Assembly (NCBI GenBank): GCA_964304625.1
Contig: OZ199839.1
Coordinates: 6,510,001 to 6,574,000, forward strand
Length of the DNA stretch: 64,000 bases
From: Kudoa neothunni
Taxonomy: Eukaryota; Cnidaria
Direction: 5' to 3'
Shown here: in pieces, positions 1 through 11,429 of the stretch
How positions within the stretch are numbered: the first letter of the stretch is position 1
Layout: every line of letters starts with the position of its first letter
Notes under the pieces: generated by a model
What the model saw: the letters and a program-made list of their open reading frames with translations, nothing else
Told to the model about the DNA's origin: nothing
Database searches by the model: none
Program-made: the position numbers and the translations under genes

Positions 1-59
1 AACAAAACACAATGTGAACAAATAAAATGTTTTAAAATTCCGAATTGACAATAATTTCA

Positions 60-480
60 GATTTTGAGTCTCTAATATGATTTTATCAGCGGCAAAACTG
101 AACAAACGATTCAATATTGCCAAAGTATCATCATCAACGTCATCGATTTTGTTCCTCGTAAGTATCAGATCATTTTTTAATGTGGAAGTGTCTATTGGCC
201 TGACGTCAGGCCAATAGACACTGTCTTTTAATAAACTATCACTATGTATAGATTTATAGTAATTGAGTATTAGATGAATTAACGATTACTTTGACATAAA
301 ATTTTGTATCTCGCCATGATCTTGCTCAATCCTGTTATTTCTATATGAACCAAATGTCAGAGCACCGAGACGATGAAAATGGGCCCACATGTTCTGAATA
401 TTAAGCCAGTTTTTTAAATATTTAAAATTCGCTGGATTGGTCGAATATATTTCATTCAAAATGAAGTAAATGAGCAACCA
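60..480 (-). pseudogene. MULE transposase C-terminal relic
   Basis: On the minus strand the stretch 286-477 encodes FGSYRNNRIEQDHGEIQNF, which matches the conserved TNNRiE..H..lK signature downstream of the catalytic core in Mutator-like (MULE) transposases. A related reading frame resumes at about 60-180 (NDLILTRNKIDD...) on the far side of a 36-bp palindrome. No start, catalytic aspartates or zinc finger can be seen, so this is a decayed fragment. Assignment to MULE rests on one motif; the subfamily is not determined. Confidence 0.45.
187..222. repeat. 36-bp perfect palindrome
   Basis: The half AGTGTCTATTGGCCTGAC is followed with no spacer by its exact reverse complement (centre 204/205). 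TTTTAAT lies close to both sides (175-181 and 226-232), which could be remains of a target duplication. The arm resembles the MULE-type end seen at 10,944, 11,208, 51,909 and 56,978 (GG.AGTGGCTATTG). It interrupts a decayed MULE reading frame. Confidence 0.8.
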
Positions 481-868
481 TTTTCAGAATATATTAATTT
501 TTTCTGTCTTTAATATATTTCTTAGATTATCTGATGAAGGAATCGTTTGTTGAATAAATCGTGACCTTCTGAACTCAATATGCACCAAACTAGTCAACCG
601 AACAAATATATTCATATATGTTTTTCTATTAATTACTATATAACCATTTTTCTATTTCTAAGATATAAAAGTTGGTATACAATTGTTTTATGTAGTAAAT
701 ATGACTGCAATTTCTACGATAAATAATAAGGGGTGTAAGACTTAAAGTCACCTTGAAAAAAATATTATTCTGAATTTTTAGCTATTATTATTTATTTTCA
801 ATAACTAATATAAGAGAAAAAGTACATATAGCGGTAATTTTTTAATCCTCTGTTTATTCACCGAGGGA
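481..868. other. AT-rich spacer
   Basis: I see no coding or RNA signal. A GGGGTGTAAGACTTAAAGTCACC stretch split across 730-752 contains a short inverted repeat that resembles ends of DNA transposons but is not assignable. Confidence 0.4.
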
Positions 869-876
869 GTGCAAAC

Positions 877-2512
877 TAGGGTTGCCAGGATTGGTACGTT
901 TTCGCCCTAAATAAAGGTATTGATACTTTTGGTACGACTACGAAACAAATGGGTACGTTTTAAGGTCATTGAGTTTCGATATAGAAGTATTATAAGTGCA
1001 TCCCATATAATGAGAAAATGTGTTAGAAGACTTGGCGCAAAGTATCCACTTATATCCTCCAAATAACTCAAAACGTCAAAATGAATATGACGGATCTCAA
1101 TACACTTATTCGGCATCATATTATATTGTTTCTCTGCTACACGAGATGGCTGTCGGTTGAGCAAGTTATTCAGAAAATATTAGAAGAATGGACAGTTCTC
1201 ACAACGTTCCCCAAGGTTGGACCATAGGAAAACAAGTCCAAACCCGCATCCAAAATATTCACACCTCTATTTAAGCCCATAAATAAAATATACTATGCAT
1301 TTTTAACTTTTTCCTACCCATACTCAATAAACTTGTTAGGGCAAGGAACCATCGTTCAAATATAACAATAATAATATAGAGGCTAATATAAGGGTGTTTA
1401 TATAGTTAGCGCCAACTGTATATTAATACACATAGGTACCGACCAAGATAATGTGTGTCATTATATCTTTGACGCCGAAGACTAACTATCAGCCCCAATA
1501 AAACTCAAAGTCGAATTACAAGGTGAGAGTTTTGAGTTCGTTAACTAAGGAATTCCGTTGAAAATATTATTTAGTCAAAATTAATGATTTTTGAGAAGTC
1601 TGATCAAATAATAACATCTTCTGGAGCTTAAATTTTAAACACTTCTTAAATTATATTCTTCCGGATAAGTTTTATTATAATTCGAAAGTAGAATTAATGT
1701 AGAATAAAAATATTACTGGAATAGGCACTCGAGATCTTGTTTGCTTTCTTACCAAAACTCTGGATTTCCATTTATTACTGACGAAACAGATATTTCAAAA
1801 GATTTTAATCATCTCCAAATTTATGCGTTTACATATAATTGAAGCAATGCTTCTTGCGAACGCCAATGAAGGTAAACCCTATTCCATTATACCTCTCTCA
1901 AAGAGATTTACAATTATTATATCTGAAGATAAGTATTTGAATTTAGAGATTAAATAGAATTTAGCCTGTAAAATAGCGGACAATTCATTGAAAAAGACCC
2001 CAAGATATATTGGTATGCAGCCACAAATAAAAGAGGAGAAATATTTAAGTATCGATTACTGTCTAAATTAATGTTGCCTTTAATTGTTTTGTCTCATTCG
2101 TCTGGATCTGTTGACAGATTATTTTCATTAGTGAATAAAAAAAAAGTTAAAAAAATATTTATATTGAAGGAAGAAAAAATAAATGCTCTACTATATGCTG
2201 AACGTTTACTGAGAAACGTCAGTCACATGAGATGGAATCCATCTGACCAATAAACTAAAATGACGGAAAAAATTAACCTATATGATGAGGAGACAAGTGA
2301 TAATGAATTACTGCTTTGATATATAAATAGATTCTATCAATTATTTGTTCTATTTCGATTAGTTTAATGTTGCTAGAATTATATTTTTTGTACTATTTAT
2401 AAGGTAAGGTATCTTTTTTAAATTTTAGCACGATTTTGAATTTTTTTGAACCATTTGATACATTTCTATTACATTATTTGGTACGATTTACAAAAATCGT
2501 CTGGCAACCCTG
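877..2512 (+). mobile_element. hAT element with recognisable ends
   Basis: The left end TAGGGTTGCCAG (877-888) and the right end CTGGCAACCCTG (2501-2512) are inverted copies differing only at the terminal base. CAGGGTTGCCAG is a classic hAT terminus. Flanking 8-mers GTGCAAAC (869-876) and GTGCAGAT (2513-2520) look like a diverged 8-bp target duplication, the length expected for hAT. The interior carries a broken hAT transposase on the plus strand. A second copy starts near 54,294. Element length is about 1.64 kb. Confidence 0.8.
1749..2253 (+). pseudogene. hAT transposase relic
   Basis: Two diagnostic pieces are readable. At 1749-1840 the frame gives FITDETDISKDF, the hAT RNase-H-like motif with its acidic residues (compare the family's xxxDESTDIS). 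At 2071-2253 the frame gives LSHSSGSVDRLFSLVNK followed by K...INALLYAERLL, the C-terminal hAT dimerisation region. Several stops and frame changes lie between them, so the enzyme is dead. The same first motif recurs at about 55,009-55,040 in the second copy, where the Glu is replaced by Gly. Confidence 0.75.
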
Positions 2513-2631
2513 GTGCAGATAGACACTATCAAATTTTAGATGACTAGGGATTAAATAAAGTGACCTTAAAATTGGATACGGGCAATTTTTGAATAAGGAT
2601 GTTTGTTAGGTATTTAAAGATTTCTAAGGAG

Positions 2632-2709
2632 TTATATTATTTAGAGCTATTAAACCCAATTGAGATGTTGGCAGATATGTTTAAAATGTTTTTAGGAATA
2701 ATTATTTAA
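2632..2709 (+). pseudogene. possible Tc1/mariner C-terminal relic
   Basis: The frame reads LYYLELLNPIEMLADMFK, resembling the LPPYSP.LNPIE..FS..K block that carries the last catalytic glutamate of Tc1-like transposases. Only this block is visible; it lies just outside the hAT element, which may have inserted into an older Tc1-like copy. It could also be chance similarity. Confidence 0.35.
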
Positions 2710-2712
2710 CAA

Positions 2713-3119
2713 TTTCTTAGAAAACTATTATCAGTTTCTTTGTTTTATGACTCAACTTTTATTTATAAATATATCCGAATAATACTTAAATATATATATA
2801 ACCTTAAAATACATATAAATTTAGTTTCCAAGTTAAGGGGATAAATTTAATGAAACCATCGAGAATCTCTCGCCTAATAGATTTCTCTTTAGAAGGAATT
2901 GAATTTCAATCTCGAATATTACCAAGTTCAGAAACCAAATACAGCAGTGGATACGCGGTTTAAATTGATAAAAAAATGAAAAACTGAGTAAAATAATTAA
3001 AGTATCAATATATTTACTATTTCTACGATTTAAAAATTTTATCACCAATAATTAAATTAAAATATTTTTCATATATTATTTCCAATTGTGATCCAATCTC
3101 ACCCTCATTTCAAACAATT
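2713..3119. other. AT-rich spacer with a dispersed repeat
   Basis: No gene is seen. The segment 2822-2870 (AAGTTAAGGGGATAAATTT and neighbours) resembles 28,870-28,920, so part of this stretch belongs to a dispersed, decayed repeat. Confidence 0.35.
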
Positions 3120-3485
3120 AATTTGCGCACACAGTTTCGGGAGCGTTGCTTTAGGTTAACACACAATCAGTCTTATAAAGTCGTCTAAATCCAAGCGTTG
3201 GCTCTACAGGAACAAAATAATTGATATTATTTAATTCTTGCACTCGGCGTTTATCAGCGCCCAAGTTGTATCCTTCCGTCAGACTTACCTCCCAACTGCT
3301 AGAAATACAATGACAAATGACAAATCAAAAATTTATCATAGAATGCAACAATTCTTCCATTTAATTCCGAATTAAAAGTACAAGAACCGTTTGAAGTCGC
3401 TGTCGGATGACAGCATTCGAATCCACAACCTTCTAATTGGGAGTAAGATAAACTAACACGGCGCCATATGATCTGGTTGTGCATT
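3120..3485 (-). mobile_element. tRNA-headed SINE, copy B
   Basis: Read on the minus strand, the head contains a pol III box A-like TGGCGCCGTGTTAG and a box B-like GTGGATTCGAATGC about 35 nt later. The body that follows is clearly homologous to 52,997-53,418. Shared blocks include GAGTCTGGCGGAAG / AAGTCTGACGGAAGG, GCGCTCATAAACGCC / GCGCTGATAAACGCC, AGAGCCAACGC and CTCCCGAAAC / CTCCGAAAC. It lies about 380 bp beyond the SorLA-like stop codon. Boundaries are approximate. Confidence 0.65.
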
Positions 3486-3861
3486 AGATGTATCAATAAA
3501 ATCGAATCAATAAGGATTGATAGTTATTTATAGTTTCAAACACGCATATAAGTCATTATTTTAAAATACCACATTAAAGAAGCTTTGACATCAAATTCCT
3601 GCATAAGTTTTATACTTTATCACAAAATAACAACGCCTAAGAAGAATATTACGAAATTAGCAGACAGGAAATATTATTTTAGTATATTTTAAGATACTTA
3701 ATAGACTATAAAATTCTATTATCACTCTTAAATTTTAATCTCATTTTTAAATTTCTTAAATATAATGCAAACTGTCAAGACGCTAAAACGCAATGAAAAA
3801 AGTTGATTTGAAATATCGACTTATGAATCGAAACTAATATAGTAGTTGTTGGGTTGATTAA
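3486..3861. other. 3' flank of the SorLA-like gene
   Basis: AT-rich, with no readable frame; presumably the 3' untranslated region and spacer. Confidence 0.4.
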
Positions 3862-6800
3862 TTATTCAATTAAATGATCGTAGGCAACTTCTCCTTCTGT
3901 CTCTTCAAGATTTATAGGAAAGTGGAATGTATGATTTCGAACGCGTAAGCTATTGAATTTGTTGGAGAGGAATCTTTGTAATTTTGGAACCAACGACCAT
4001 TTCATAGCTGCCCAATAGCAGCAAATGACAGCACATCCTGTCAATAATAATGCAATGATAAGTTTGGTTTTTCTTCTATGAGGAGAGATTCCACAAAACG
4101 ATTCATCTTCTCCGAGAGGACAATCTTTTATTCCATCGCACACATCGAATGATTGTAAGCATAAATTTTTGCACATATGATAGCAAATAATTTCGTCACC
4201 TATCAAAGTAAACATTTAAAAGTTTAATAACAAACATAATACAGTTTGCCTCATCTGACTTGTCCACACAATCGTATCTTTGGTTGCATCTTTTATGGCG
4301 ATGTATGATCGTTCCATCATCACACGCAAAGTTGTTTCCAGCATCCTTAACTGTGAAAATATTAATTAGTTTGAACCCCCAATCGCAGCATACATTGGCA
4401 GTCAACTTCATCTTTGTTATTCCCACAATTATTTTTCCCATCGCAACGGAGTTTTCGATCGATGCATTTTCCATTACTGCAACTGAATTCGTTAGCCTCG
4501 CAAGCGTTGAATTCCTTTGGAACTCTTTTAAAGATTAGATCGTAGTAAAATAATGTTTCACATTCAGACCGTCGCTTGTTGCCACACAGATATTGTTCTA
4601 TATCTGCGATTCGTCGATTATAATATAAAATTCTAATAGATGTGAAGTACCTGTAGGGGATAAACAGTTTTTTTCGTCAGATCCATCAGCACAATCCAAT
4701 CGACCATCACATCGCAACTCACTCAATACACATCTTTTGTTAGCACATTGGAAATATTCGCTACCACATGTTTGAGCTAATAAAGGTAAAATTGATAATT
4801 TATAAACACCGAAAAATGACATACAACCGTCACTGGAGTCTACAGGGATACATTGTTTGTAGGTTGAAGATTTGGGAGAAATGTTGTGTCGATAACCATC
4901 GGCACATAAACAGTCAAAATGTTCTGCGTTTATGAAGCAGAGTTCATGTGGATTAATTGATTTTCGGTTTGATAAATCTAAATGGAATAAGTGTGTTTTT
5001 TCCGCAACGTATTATTATAAAGCTATTACACCTTGCGCCTACATGATGGTAATACACATTTTTGGGGGGTTTATCCAGCTTCCAAGATCGAGAATGTCCA
5101 TCGAGAAACACTACGTCCACATTTTGATTGGAAACAAAAATGGTCATTTGTTTGTAAATATCTGCATCAATTGTGTTTTGATCAACTTTATGATTGATTT
5201 TTTCCTAATGGTAAAAGCGAAATATGAAACATCGAATTCGCTCACCAAGTATGGAGTTACATTTGTTAGTTGGCCGAGGCGGGAGTAAAATTTGATTGTG
5301 TTATCACGCAAGCAAACAACCATAATATGTTTTTGACTATCGTATTTGAAGATATCTGCACAATTGATTGTGCTATAATGGAGAAAGGTGGAACCATTAT
5401 ACATTAAAATTTTGAGGTTCTGGCTTGATTGCATTTTGGCCACAATCACCCTATATTATTAGATATTAATAATTTGTATACAAATAAAACCAAAATTTAA
5501 CCCAAATTCGGATATAATTTCGAAATGAGATATTGGTTCGGATGGTCTGAATAGTGCAACTAACGCTCGCTTGTACGGACAGAACACTTTCAAATAATTA
5601 TTTTTGATGAGAATGAAAAGATATCCAGAAACACGGTCAAATTTAAGTGTTTGGATGCTTTCAGTAAATTCATTGATAAGAGTAAAAGTCAGAATTTTCT
5701 TTAGATCGTCTACCATTGTCGATCATTTAAAATAATCAACAACTATTTGGGTTAAAATTACCAGCTGTGTTCCAGCAACTTTTCAACAAACGATCCCCTT
5801 GTGAGACCGCGTAAATACAGCGATTTGCTATATCAAGAGACACATGCGATACACTTTGATCGAATTTGATTGATAATTTGTTTCTTCCATCTTCATTGTT
5901 CTCTACAGTGTAAACGACAATGCCATCTTCATTGGCAACCATTAAAAATGGACTAAACACTAGCAACATTAACTGAGATGACTCATTATCTCGCCGTAAA
6001 CATACAGTTAAAAAAACAAACATCTGAAGCTTCTTTTCCATTATTCAATGCGTAACAACGATGGATGTCAACCGACATATGCCTAAGAATGAGTATGAAT
6101 AGAGAGGACGTAAATTAAAACTAATGAGACCCTTCTTTCACTTCATGACCAATATGTGATACATCACAAACAGCTCGAGAGTTTGATAAGTAGTGATCTG
6201 GATCTGGATCGCAGGTAACAAAACCATCTCTCGTGTGACCAAACGCACTTAAAAATAAATCATCTCATATGAAATAATCCCATAATAATTAATACCATTG
6301 AAAATCACCCTCTGAACAATAACAGAACTGCTTGTGGAAAAGAGATTTAGTATCGTACTGATGAGGAACTTTATTGGTAAATCGTTTCAATACAATTCTA
6401 GGACGGTTTCCTCGATAACAACTACCACCATCCTCAGGACGAAAAGCAAGCTTCGAGGTAATTTCTAAAATTTGTTTAAACTAACTCAATCGAAGTAAAA
6501 TCACTTTGGTGATTACGAAGATTGAAGATTGTTACATATAAAGTGTTTTTGTTGACCGGCCGAGAAATTACTATGAGATTGGGGTTTGCGGTATGTTCAG
6601 CCAAAAATTTTTTCAGTATAATATGATCTTCAGTAAACACTTGATAGTGATACCAACTTTCACCATGATCAAAGCTTATCCTAGTTATAGATCAGATAAT
6701 TACAACAATCATCAAAAATGAAAGATTAACTGAAAGGTTGAAGTAACACGTCGATTGGTAAAAATCAATGGACTGCTTTGAAATTGCGTGGTTTCGATAT

Positions 6801-8693
6801 ATTCTTTTGAATGCTTCAAAAAAGTTGTATTATATAGAGTAAGAAAAGTTAAATCTAATCACTGGTAGAATTGTCAAAACTCTCTGACCAGCATAGAGTC
6901 GATAGTTGATTTTGAGATCGGGTAAAATTTCTCCGCTCCAATTGTCGACAATACCTAACAAGTTAATGTAGCTCTCATTAATTGTGACTTTGAAAATTAG
7001 CATATAAAAATTACTTGAGGTTAACATTAGGACGCCATTTTTGAATTTACAACTTTCGGAATCTGTCACATCGCATCCGATATCCATTGCAGGGGTGCAT
7101 TTGGTCTAGGTAGGTATAATTAATACAACAATGCAACTGTTGTTGGAATTACATGCTTGCAACGCTCAAAGTGTGTGGAAAGATCGGAATTTGGCACTTG
7201 AACCACAGCCCAATAATTTCCTCCATTGTGACTGATAAGAAGTTGAATATGTTCAGTACTATCATCGGTTCGAATCTTGCGTCGCACCACACCCACTAGT
7301 TCACCTCTTCCATTGTCGGTCATAGCTGCATGAGTGTAAACACTAATAGACATTACAAGTCAGTTGTTTGCGACCTCCTACAACATTGATCAATTTAGCA
7401 ACCTGACGGGGTCGTATAGAATTTGAGACAGTTGTCGAACAAAATAGAGACTATTCTTATTTGCTACATAGAGTATATTATTGGGGTTGGTGACCACCAA
7501 CACATAGATTTCATCATATATATCAACTTTAACTATTATGAAATCCTATAATTTAGTCACATAGTCATTGTATATCTAAAAATAATTATACTTGTGGTTC
7601 GATTTTTTCTGGAAAATGGCACATACTAAACTTTATACCATCATTCGAATAGAGTAGTTTTTTTTGAGAGATTTTATTCTTTACATTTAAAATAGTATAA
7701 ATCTATTGTTTTTTTGAAAATAATTACATGAACAATGGCGAAATAATGCGTTTTTTTAACAACTCTAAAATTCACCACATCGAAAAGAGAAAAAACTGTT
7801 TTGTTCTGCGAAATAACAACCAATTTTGATTTGGTTTTTTCTAGAACAATAAAAAGAATTCGAAATAAACTGATATTTAGACAAATATCTCATAGATCTA
7901 TCTACCTTTCACATGAACCAACAATGAGCTGCCTGGCACCACTTGGTTATTCTCCAACGTAACGTCAATACTACAAAGATAAATGACTTATTCGATAATC
8001 ATTAGCATTACAACAATAATACCATGCAACTTGAGCTGCATTCATATCATAATAACTCATATAACTAAACAATCGATTTGTCACCACCAACCTTGGATTC
8101 TGTTTTTAAAACGATCAATTTATCAATTCATAATGAAGGTATACCTCTTTTTCGGTTTGATGGGTAGTTATAGCCAGAAACTGGTGACTATCATGGCAGC
8201 TGATCACATTTTTGACCTTATAGCTGAATATTTCCGTTGATATCGTGGTTAAAGATTGCAAATTTTCGATTAAAATTAGGTCATCATTATAACATGCCAT
8301 AAAGATTAGATCATTCCCCAAATAATGAACAAAGTCCCAGTAAACTGGGGTTCCTTTAGTTTCTTGATGCTCACGAACTGACGTGTAACGCCCATCATTT
8401 ACCAAATAATACAGGTTTCTTTTTTGTAATTTTATTTTTTTGTCATAGTCGTAAAAATATAACAACATATTATCATAGTTTTCATCGTGGATAAATTTCG
8501 TATGTCCATGATTATTATCAATAGGGAACTATGGGGTATAATTTAAACGATAATTTCTAATAATTACTTGCTCTATATTTATATGGTTGAGAATGAATGA
8601 TCTCTTCTTCTCATTGATCCCAGAGCAACTGTAACCAAGCATGAGCAATGGCAATCTTATCACCAGCAACAGACCATATGCTTTAATTGTCAT
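3862..8693 (-). CDS. SorLA-like VPS10/LDLa sorting receptor
   Basis: This is a multi-exon type I membrane receptor of the VPS10 family, which sorts cargo between Golgi, endosomes and the surface. Starting at a Met at 8693 (8714 is an alternative) there is a hydrophobic signal peptide. A VPS10 beta-propeller follows, with Asp-boxes SHNGGNYW (about 7210-7235) and SFDHGESW (about 6650-6675). Next come the cysteine-rich 10CC module (about 6050-6450; [16 protein letters not shown]), a second propeller (about 4950-6040), an EGF-like unit (about 4830-4940) and four LDLa repeats (about 4090-4780; for example [17 protein letters not shown]). A transmembrane helix (4006-4065) and a 47-residue tail with a YDHL sorting motif (3871-3882) complete it. 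This order is that of SorLA/SORL1, but there are four LDLa repeats (vertebrates have eleven) and no fibronectin III repeats. One intron (about 8518-8556) is only 39 nt. Exon edges in the middle of the propellers are approximate. Confidence 0.85.
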
Positions 8694-9458
8694 AAAGACA
8701 AACTTTGTGATCATCCGAAATATATAATAATCAACGCTTATACCAAGTATCACGTCGTAAGAAAACAAATCTTTTAAACTGTTACTGGAGAGATATGTTA
8801 AAAAGGGAATTATCGACTCGTTGTTTTCAAATATATTTTATCCAATTAAATTTTTAGATATATAATTAGTTGTAATCGTTTATGTTGCTCTGAATAACGT
8901 AAAGTTGGAATCGCTACCTAACAATTACAAAAATGAGTTAATAAACAATTTATTATATTTAATTACTCCTTTTACTGATAAGATACCTCGAAATATATCT
9001 CTGTAATCACTTATCTGCCCACAAACACTCAGCAATATATATTTTCTATAACAATAATAAACTAAATCAGGTTTTTGGAGAAATAAAATTATTTAATTTT
9101 AAATTATAATAGATATAATTCATATATTTATTCATTAATGACGGGTTGAAATCAATTATATAAAGTTAATAATTTTTTAAAGTGATTTAATGACTATTTC
9201 ATCACATTCTATATTTAATTTACTTTCTTATTTTTACCACATTATATGTGCTAATTAAGTTATTAATTACTAATTTGATAAGTAAAACTATTTATATTGT
9301 AATATTATATTATTTACATTCCAAAAATTAATCTTATATACGTTTTGTGGGAGAAAAAGTATTTAATTCTTAACTATCGGTAGATTATCAACCAAAACCA
9401 TCTAATAATATTGATCGGGATTTTCTTTTGAAAATCGGGAAGGTGTTCATTATAAAAC
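8694..9458. other. 5' flank of the SorLA-like gene
   Basis: AT-rich sequence without coding signal; it should hold the promoter of the minus-strand receptor gene, but I see no specific element. Confidence 0.35.
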
Positions 9459-9626
9459 ATGGTAAAAATGTATCATATCGGCCATAATCCAAAACAGCGA
9501 CAACGTACAAAAACTGACCTGTTGGATATTTTAATAATGAGTATTGATCAGTGTTGCTTCATTAGTAGGGTACTTTCAGCAACCGTTTTATTTGTCATCA
9601 CAATAGCATTTGTAGTTAATCTATAA
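9459..9626 (+). CDS. possible small membrane protein (55 aa)
   Basis: An ATG opens a 55-codon frame with a basic N-terminus (HNPKQRQRTK) and a C-terminal hydrophobic stretch VLSATVLFVITIAFVVNL that could cross a membrane. The local base composition is less AT-rich than its surroundings. It ends in TAA, immediately followed in the same frame by another ATG. I do not recognise it; it may be a chance ORF, an exon, or part of an old transposon. Confidence 0.25.
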   Translation: MVKMYHIGHNPKQRQRTKTDLLDILIMSIDQCCFISRVLSATVLFVITIAFVVNL

Positions 9627-9803
9627 ATGTGGAGAACTTCTAGCCCCTCGCGACTATTTCGACAGGCGGCTATACCACCAATTTTGCTGGCTCAAATAAA
9701 GCATGCTTTATCTGTTGTGGAATTTAAGTCGGACGACTCTAATTTTGAAGGATTGTCATATTTCATCCTTAGCGATTGTTTATTGTTAAATTTATATCTA
9801 TAA
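9627..9803 (+). CDS. possible small ORF (58 aa) abutting the previous one
   Basis: Directly after the TAA of the preceding ORF, an in-frame ATG opens a 58-codon frame (MWRTSSPSRLFRQAAIPP...). It contains a GC-richer stretch, unusual for this AT-rich neighbourhood. The two ORFs together form 115 coding triplets broken by one stop, so they may be one gene with a nonsense mutation. No family recognised. Confidence 0.22.
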   Translation: MWRTSSPSRLFRQAAIPPILLAQIKHALSVVEFKSDDSNFEGLSYFILSDCLLLNLYL

Positions 9804-10009
9804 GAAAAAAGAATTTGTATTTATGCAAGCATTATGCGTTCAATTGTAGCAGCTACATAACCATAATATCAAAAATAGTATATCGAATGAAAATAAGTCA
9901 TTTCTGGCAAAAATTACAGCATAACTATAATGCTATTCTGGGTTTAAAATATAGGATCAATATTCGAACTAATTATGATTTATAATCTGAAAATTCGGTC
10001 ACTATTCAG

Positions 10010-10330
10010 CATTTTAACCTAAAATAATTTTATGGAAATGACATTTGGAGCGATAAATAATATTCAAGTGACACTAGTTTGGACTATATTTAATTATTTC
10101 TGGCACACCACTTCGTTCTTAGGAGCTTTAAATAGTTAAATATAACAGATCATAAAGAATAAAATCCGGGAGCAGCTTGTAAGTAGGAGTTGTTGAGATT
10201 AAAAATTTCAAATGCGCAAGCATACACGTCAACTAGGATTAAATTTTACCTGCCAATAGTCTCTGCCAAATTTTATTCGACCAGTCGTTAGATGTTAGAT
10301 AACTATGGAAATTATTTTTTTTATCTACTC
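10010..10330 (+). repeat. dispersed repeat, copy 1
   Basis: The region shares blocks with 28,600-28,890 in the same order, for example GATAAATAATATTCAAG, TTTAATTATTTCT, and a segment around GTAGGAGTTGTTGAGATTAA / GTAAGAGATGATGGGATTAA. It is diverged and without a clear frame. The element type is not known. Confidence 0.45.
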
Positions 10331-10943
10331 AAAAATAACGGCCTTGATAAGCTGATTATATTTAATTAAGAATAAATTTTTTGATATCTTTCACTATGGT
10401 GCTTATGTAGTTAAAATCTATGCGAAATTAATTTTTAATGTATTTGATTTCGTTGTTTTGGAAATTGTCATCAGCTCAAATTTACTTTTCGGCGTGTTAT
10501 TTTCCAGTCTGAACGGTTGATTTGGTCTTTAATAGCCTTAAATTGTAAACACCAATAGTATTAAAATGAGGGGTGTAAAATAATAAAAAAATTAAATAGA
10601 TATCAATAAAGAGTTAATTAAATTATGTAGGTCAATGAAAAATCGATATTTATTTAAAATTTTTTAGATATAGTAAAAGTTTAATCATTGGATTAAAATT
10701 TTAAATGTATTTTATATGCTAATATTGTAGCTTTCGGAATAACCATTATATTACACGTCATCGGAAATTTTGCGGGTGGCCTTTAATATGCTTGAAATCG
10801 GGGTTTTCTAATTCACATTACAACTAAAAGCTTAAACAATAATTTGCAAAATAATTTAAAATGGACAATTAAAAAAATTCTAATTGGATGCATCAATTAG
10901 GCATAATTCACGTAACACGGGCATGCACCAAATGAATATTTAT

Positions 10944-11208
10944 GGAGATGGCTATTGGGCTGTTGACCTATTGACAAGGGGGCTTTTAATCCGATATAGC
11001 AAATTGCGCAGGCGCGATTAACTTTTTAATCCCTCCAACTCCTATTTATAGTTTATCTATAGAGTTTATTTTTTAGAATCAGCTGTATTTAATTGTTTTG
11101 GACCCATCGCTACCTCTCTTGGGATCTTAGAGGCCAAAAATAATTAAATACAATACAATCAAAACTATACCTACCTAGATATTATGATCCGCGTCAATAG
11201 CCACTTCC
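10944..11208. mobile_element. short MULE-type MITE
   Basis: The left end GGAGATGGCTATTGGGC (10,944-10,960) and the right end, whose reverse complement is GGAAGTGGCTATTGACGCGG (11,189-11,208), face each other about 265 bp apart. Both match the terminal motif GGCAGTGGCTATTG found beside the ZSWIM-type MULE copies at 51,891-51,909 and 56,978-56,996. There is no coding capacity between the ends. I find no clear 9-bp target duplication. Confidence 0.45.
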
Positions 11209-11212
11209 ATAA

Positions 11213-11429
11213 CCTATTTCGTACACCATATTTTTATCTCTCTGGTGTTGGTATTCTAGAACGTTTTAAAGCTGAATTGGAGAAATGTAAAATAATGCCA
11301 AGTTTTTAAAATGAATGGATTTTTTCCGGAGCGCGCAATTCGTTGCTCATGTGAGGCGCCCGCATACGGAGAGAGAAGTAAACAGCTCAGAAAAGCAATT
11401 AATTTTTCGATTCACAATTTATATATATA
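11213..11429. other. flank of piggyBac copy A
   Basis: Contains a local GC-rich patch (about 11,327-11,380, GGAGCGCGCAATTCG and GAGGCGCCCGCATACGG) whose role is unknown. The second piggyBac terminus expected here was not recognised. Confidence 0.35.

Noticed and set aside
4260-5288. Plus-strand ORFs of 92 and 118 codons
   Set aside because: They run antisense to LDLa, EGF and propeller exons of the SorLA-like gene and have no domain of their own.
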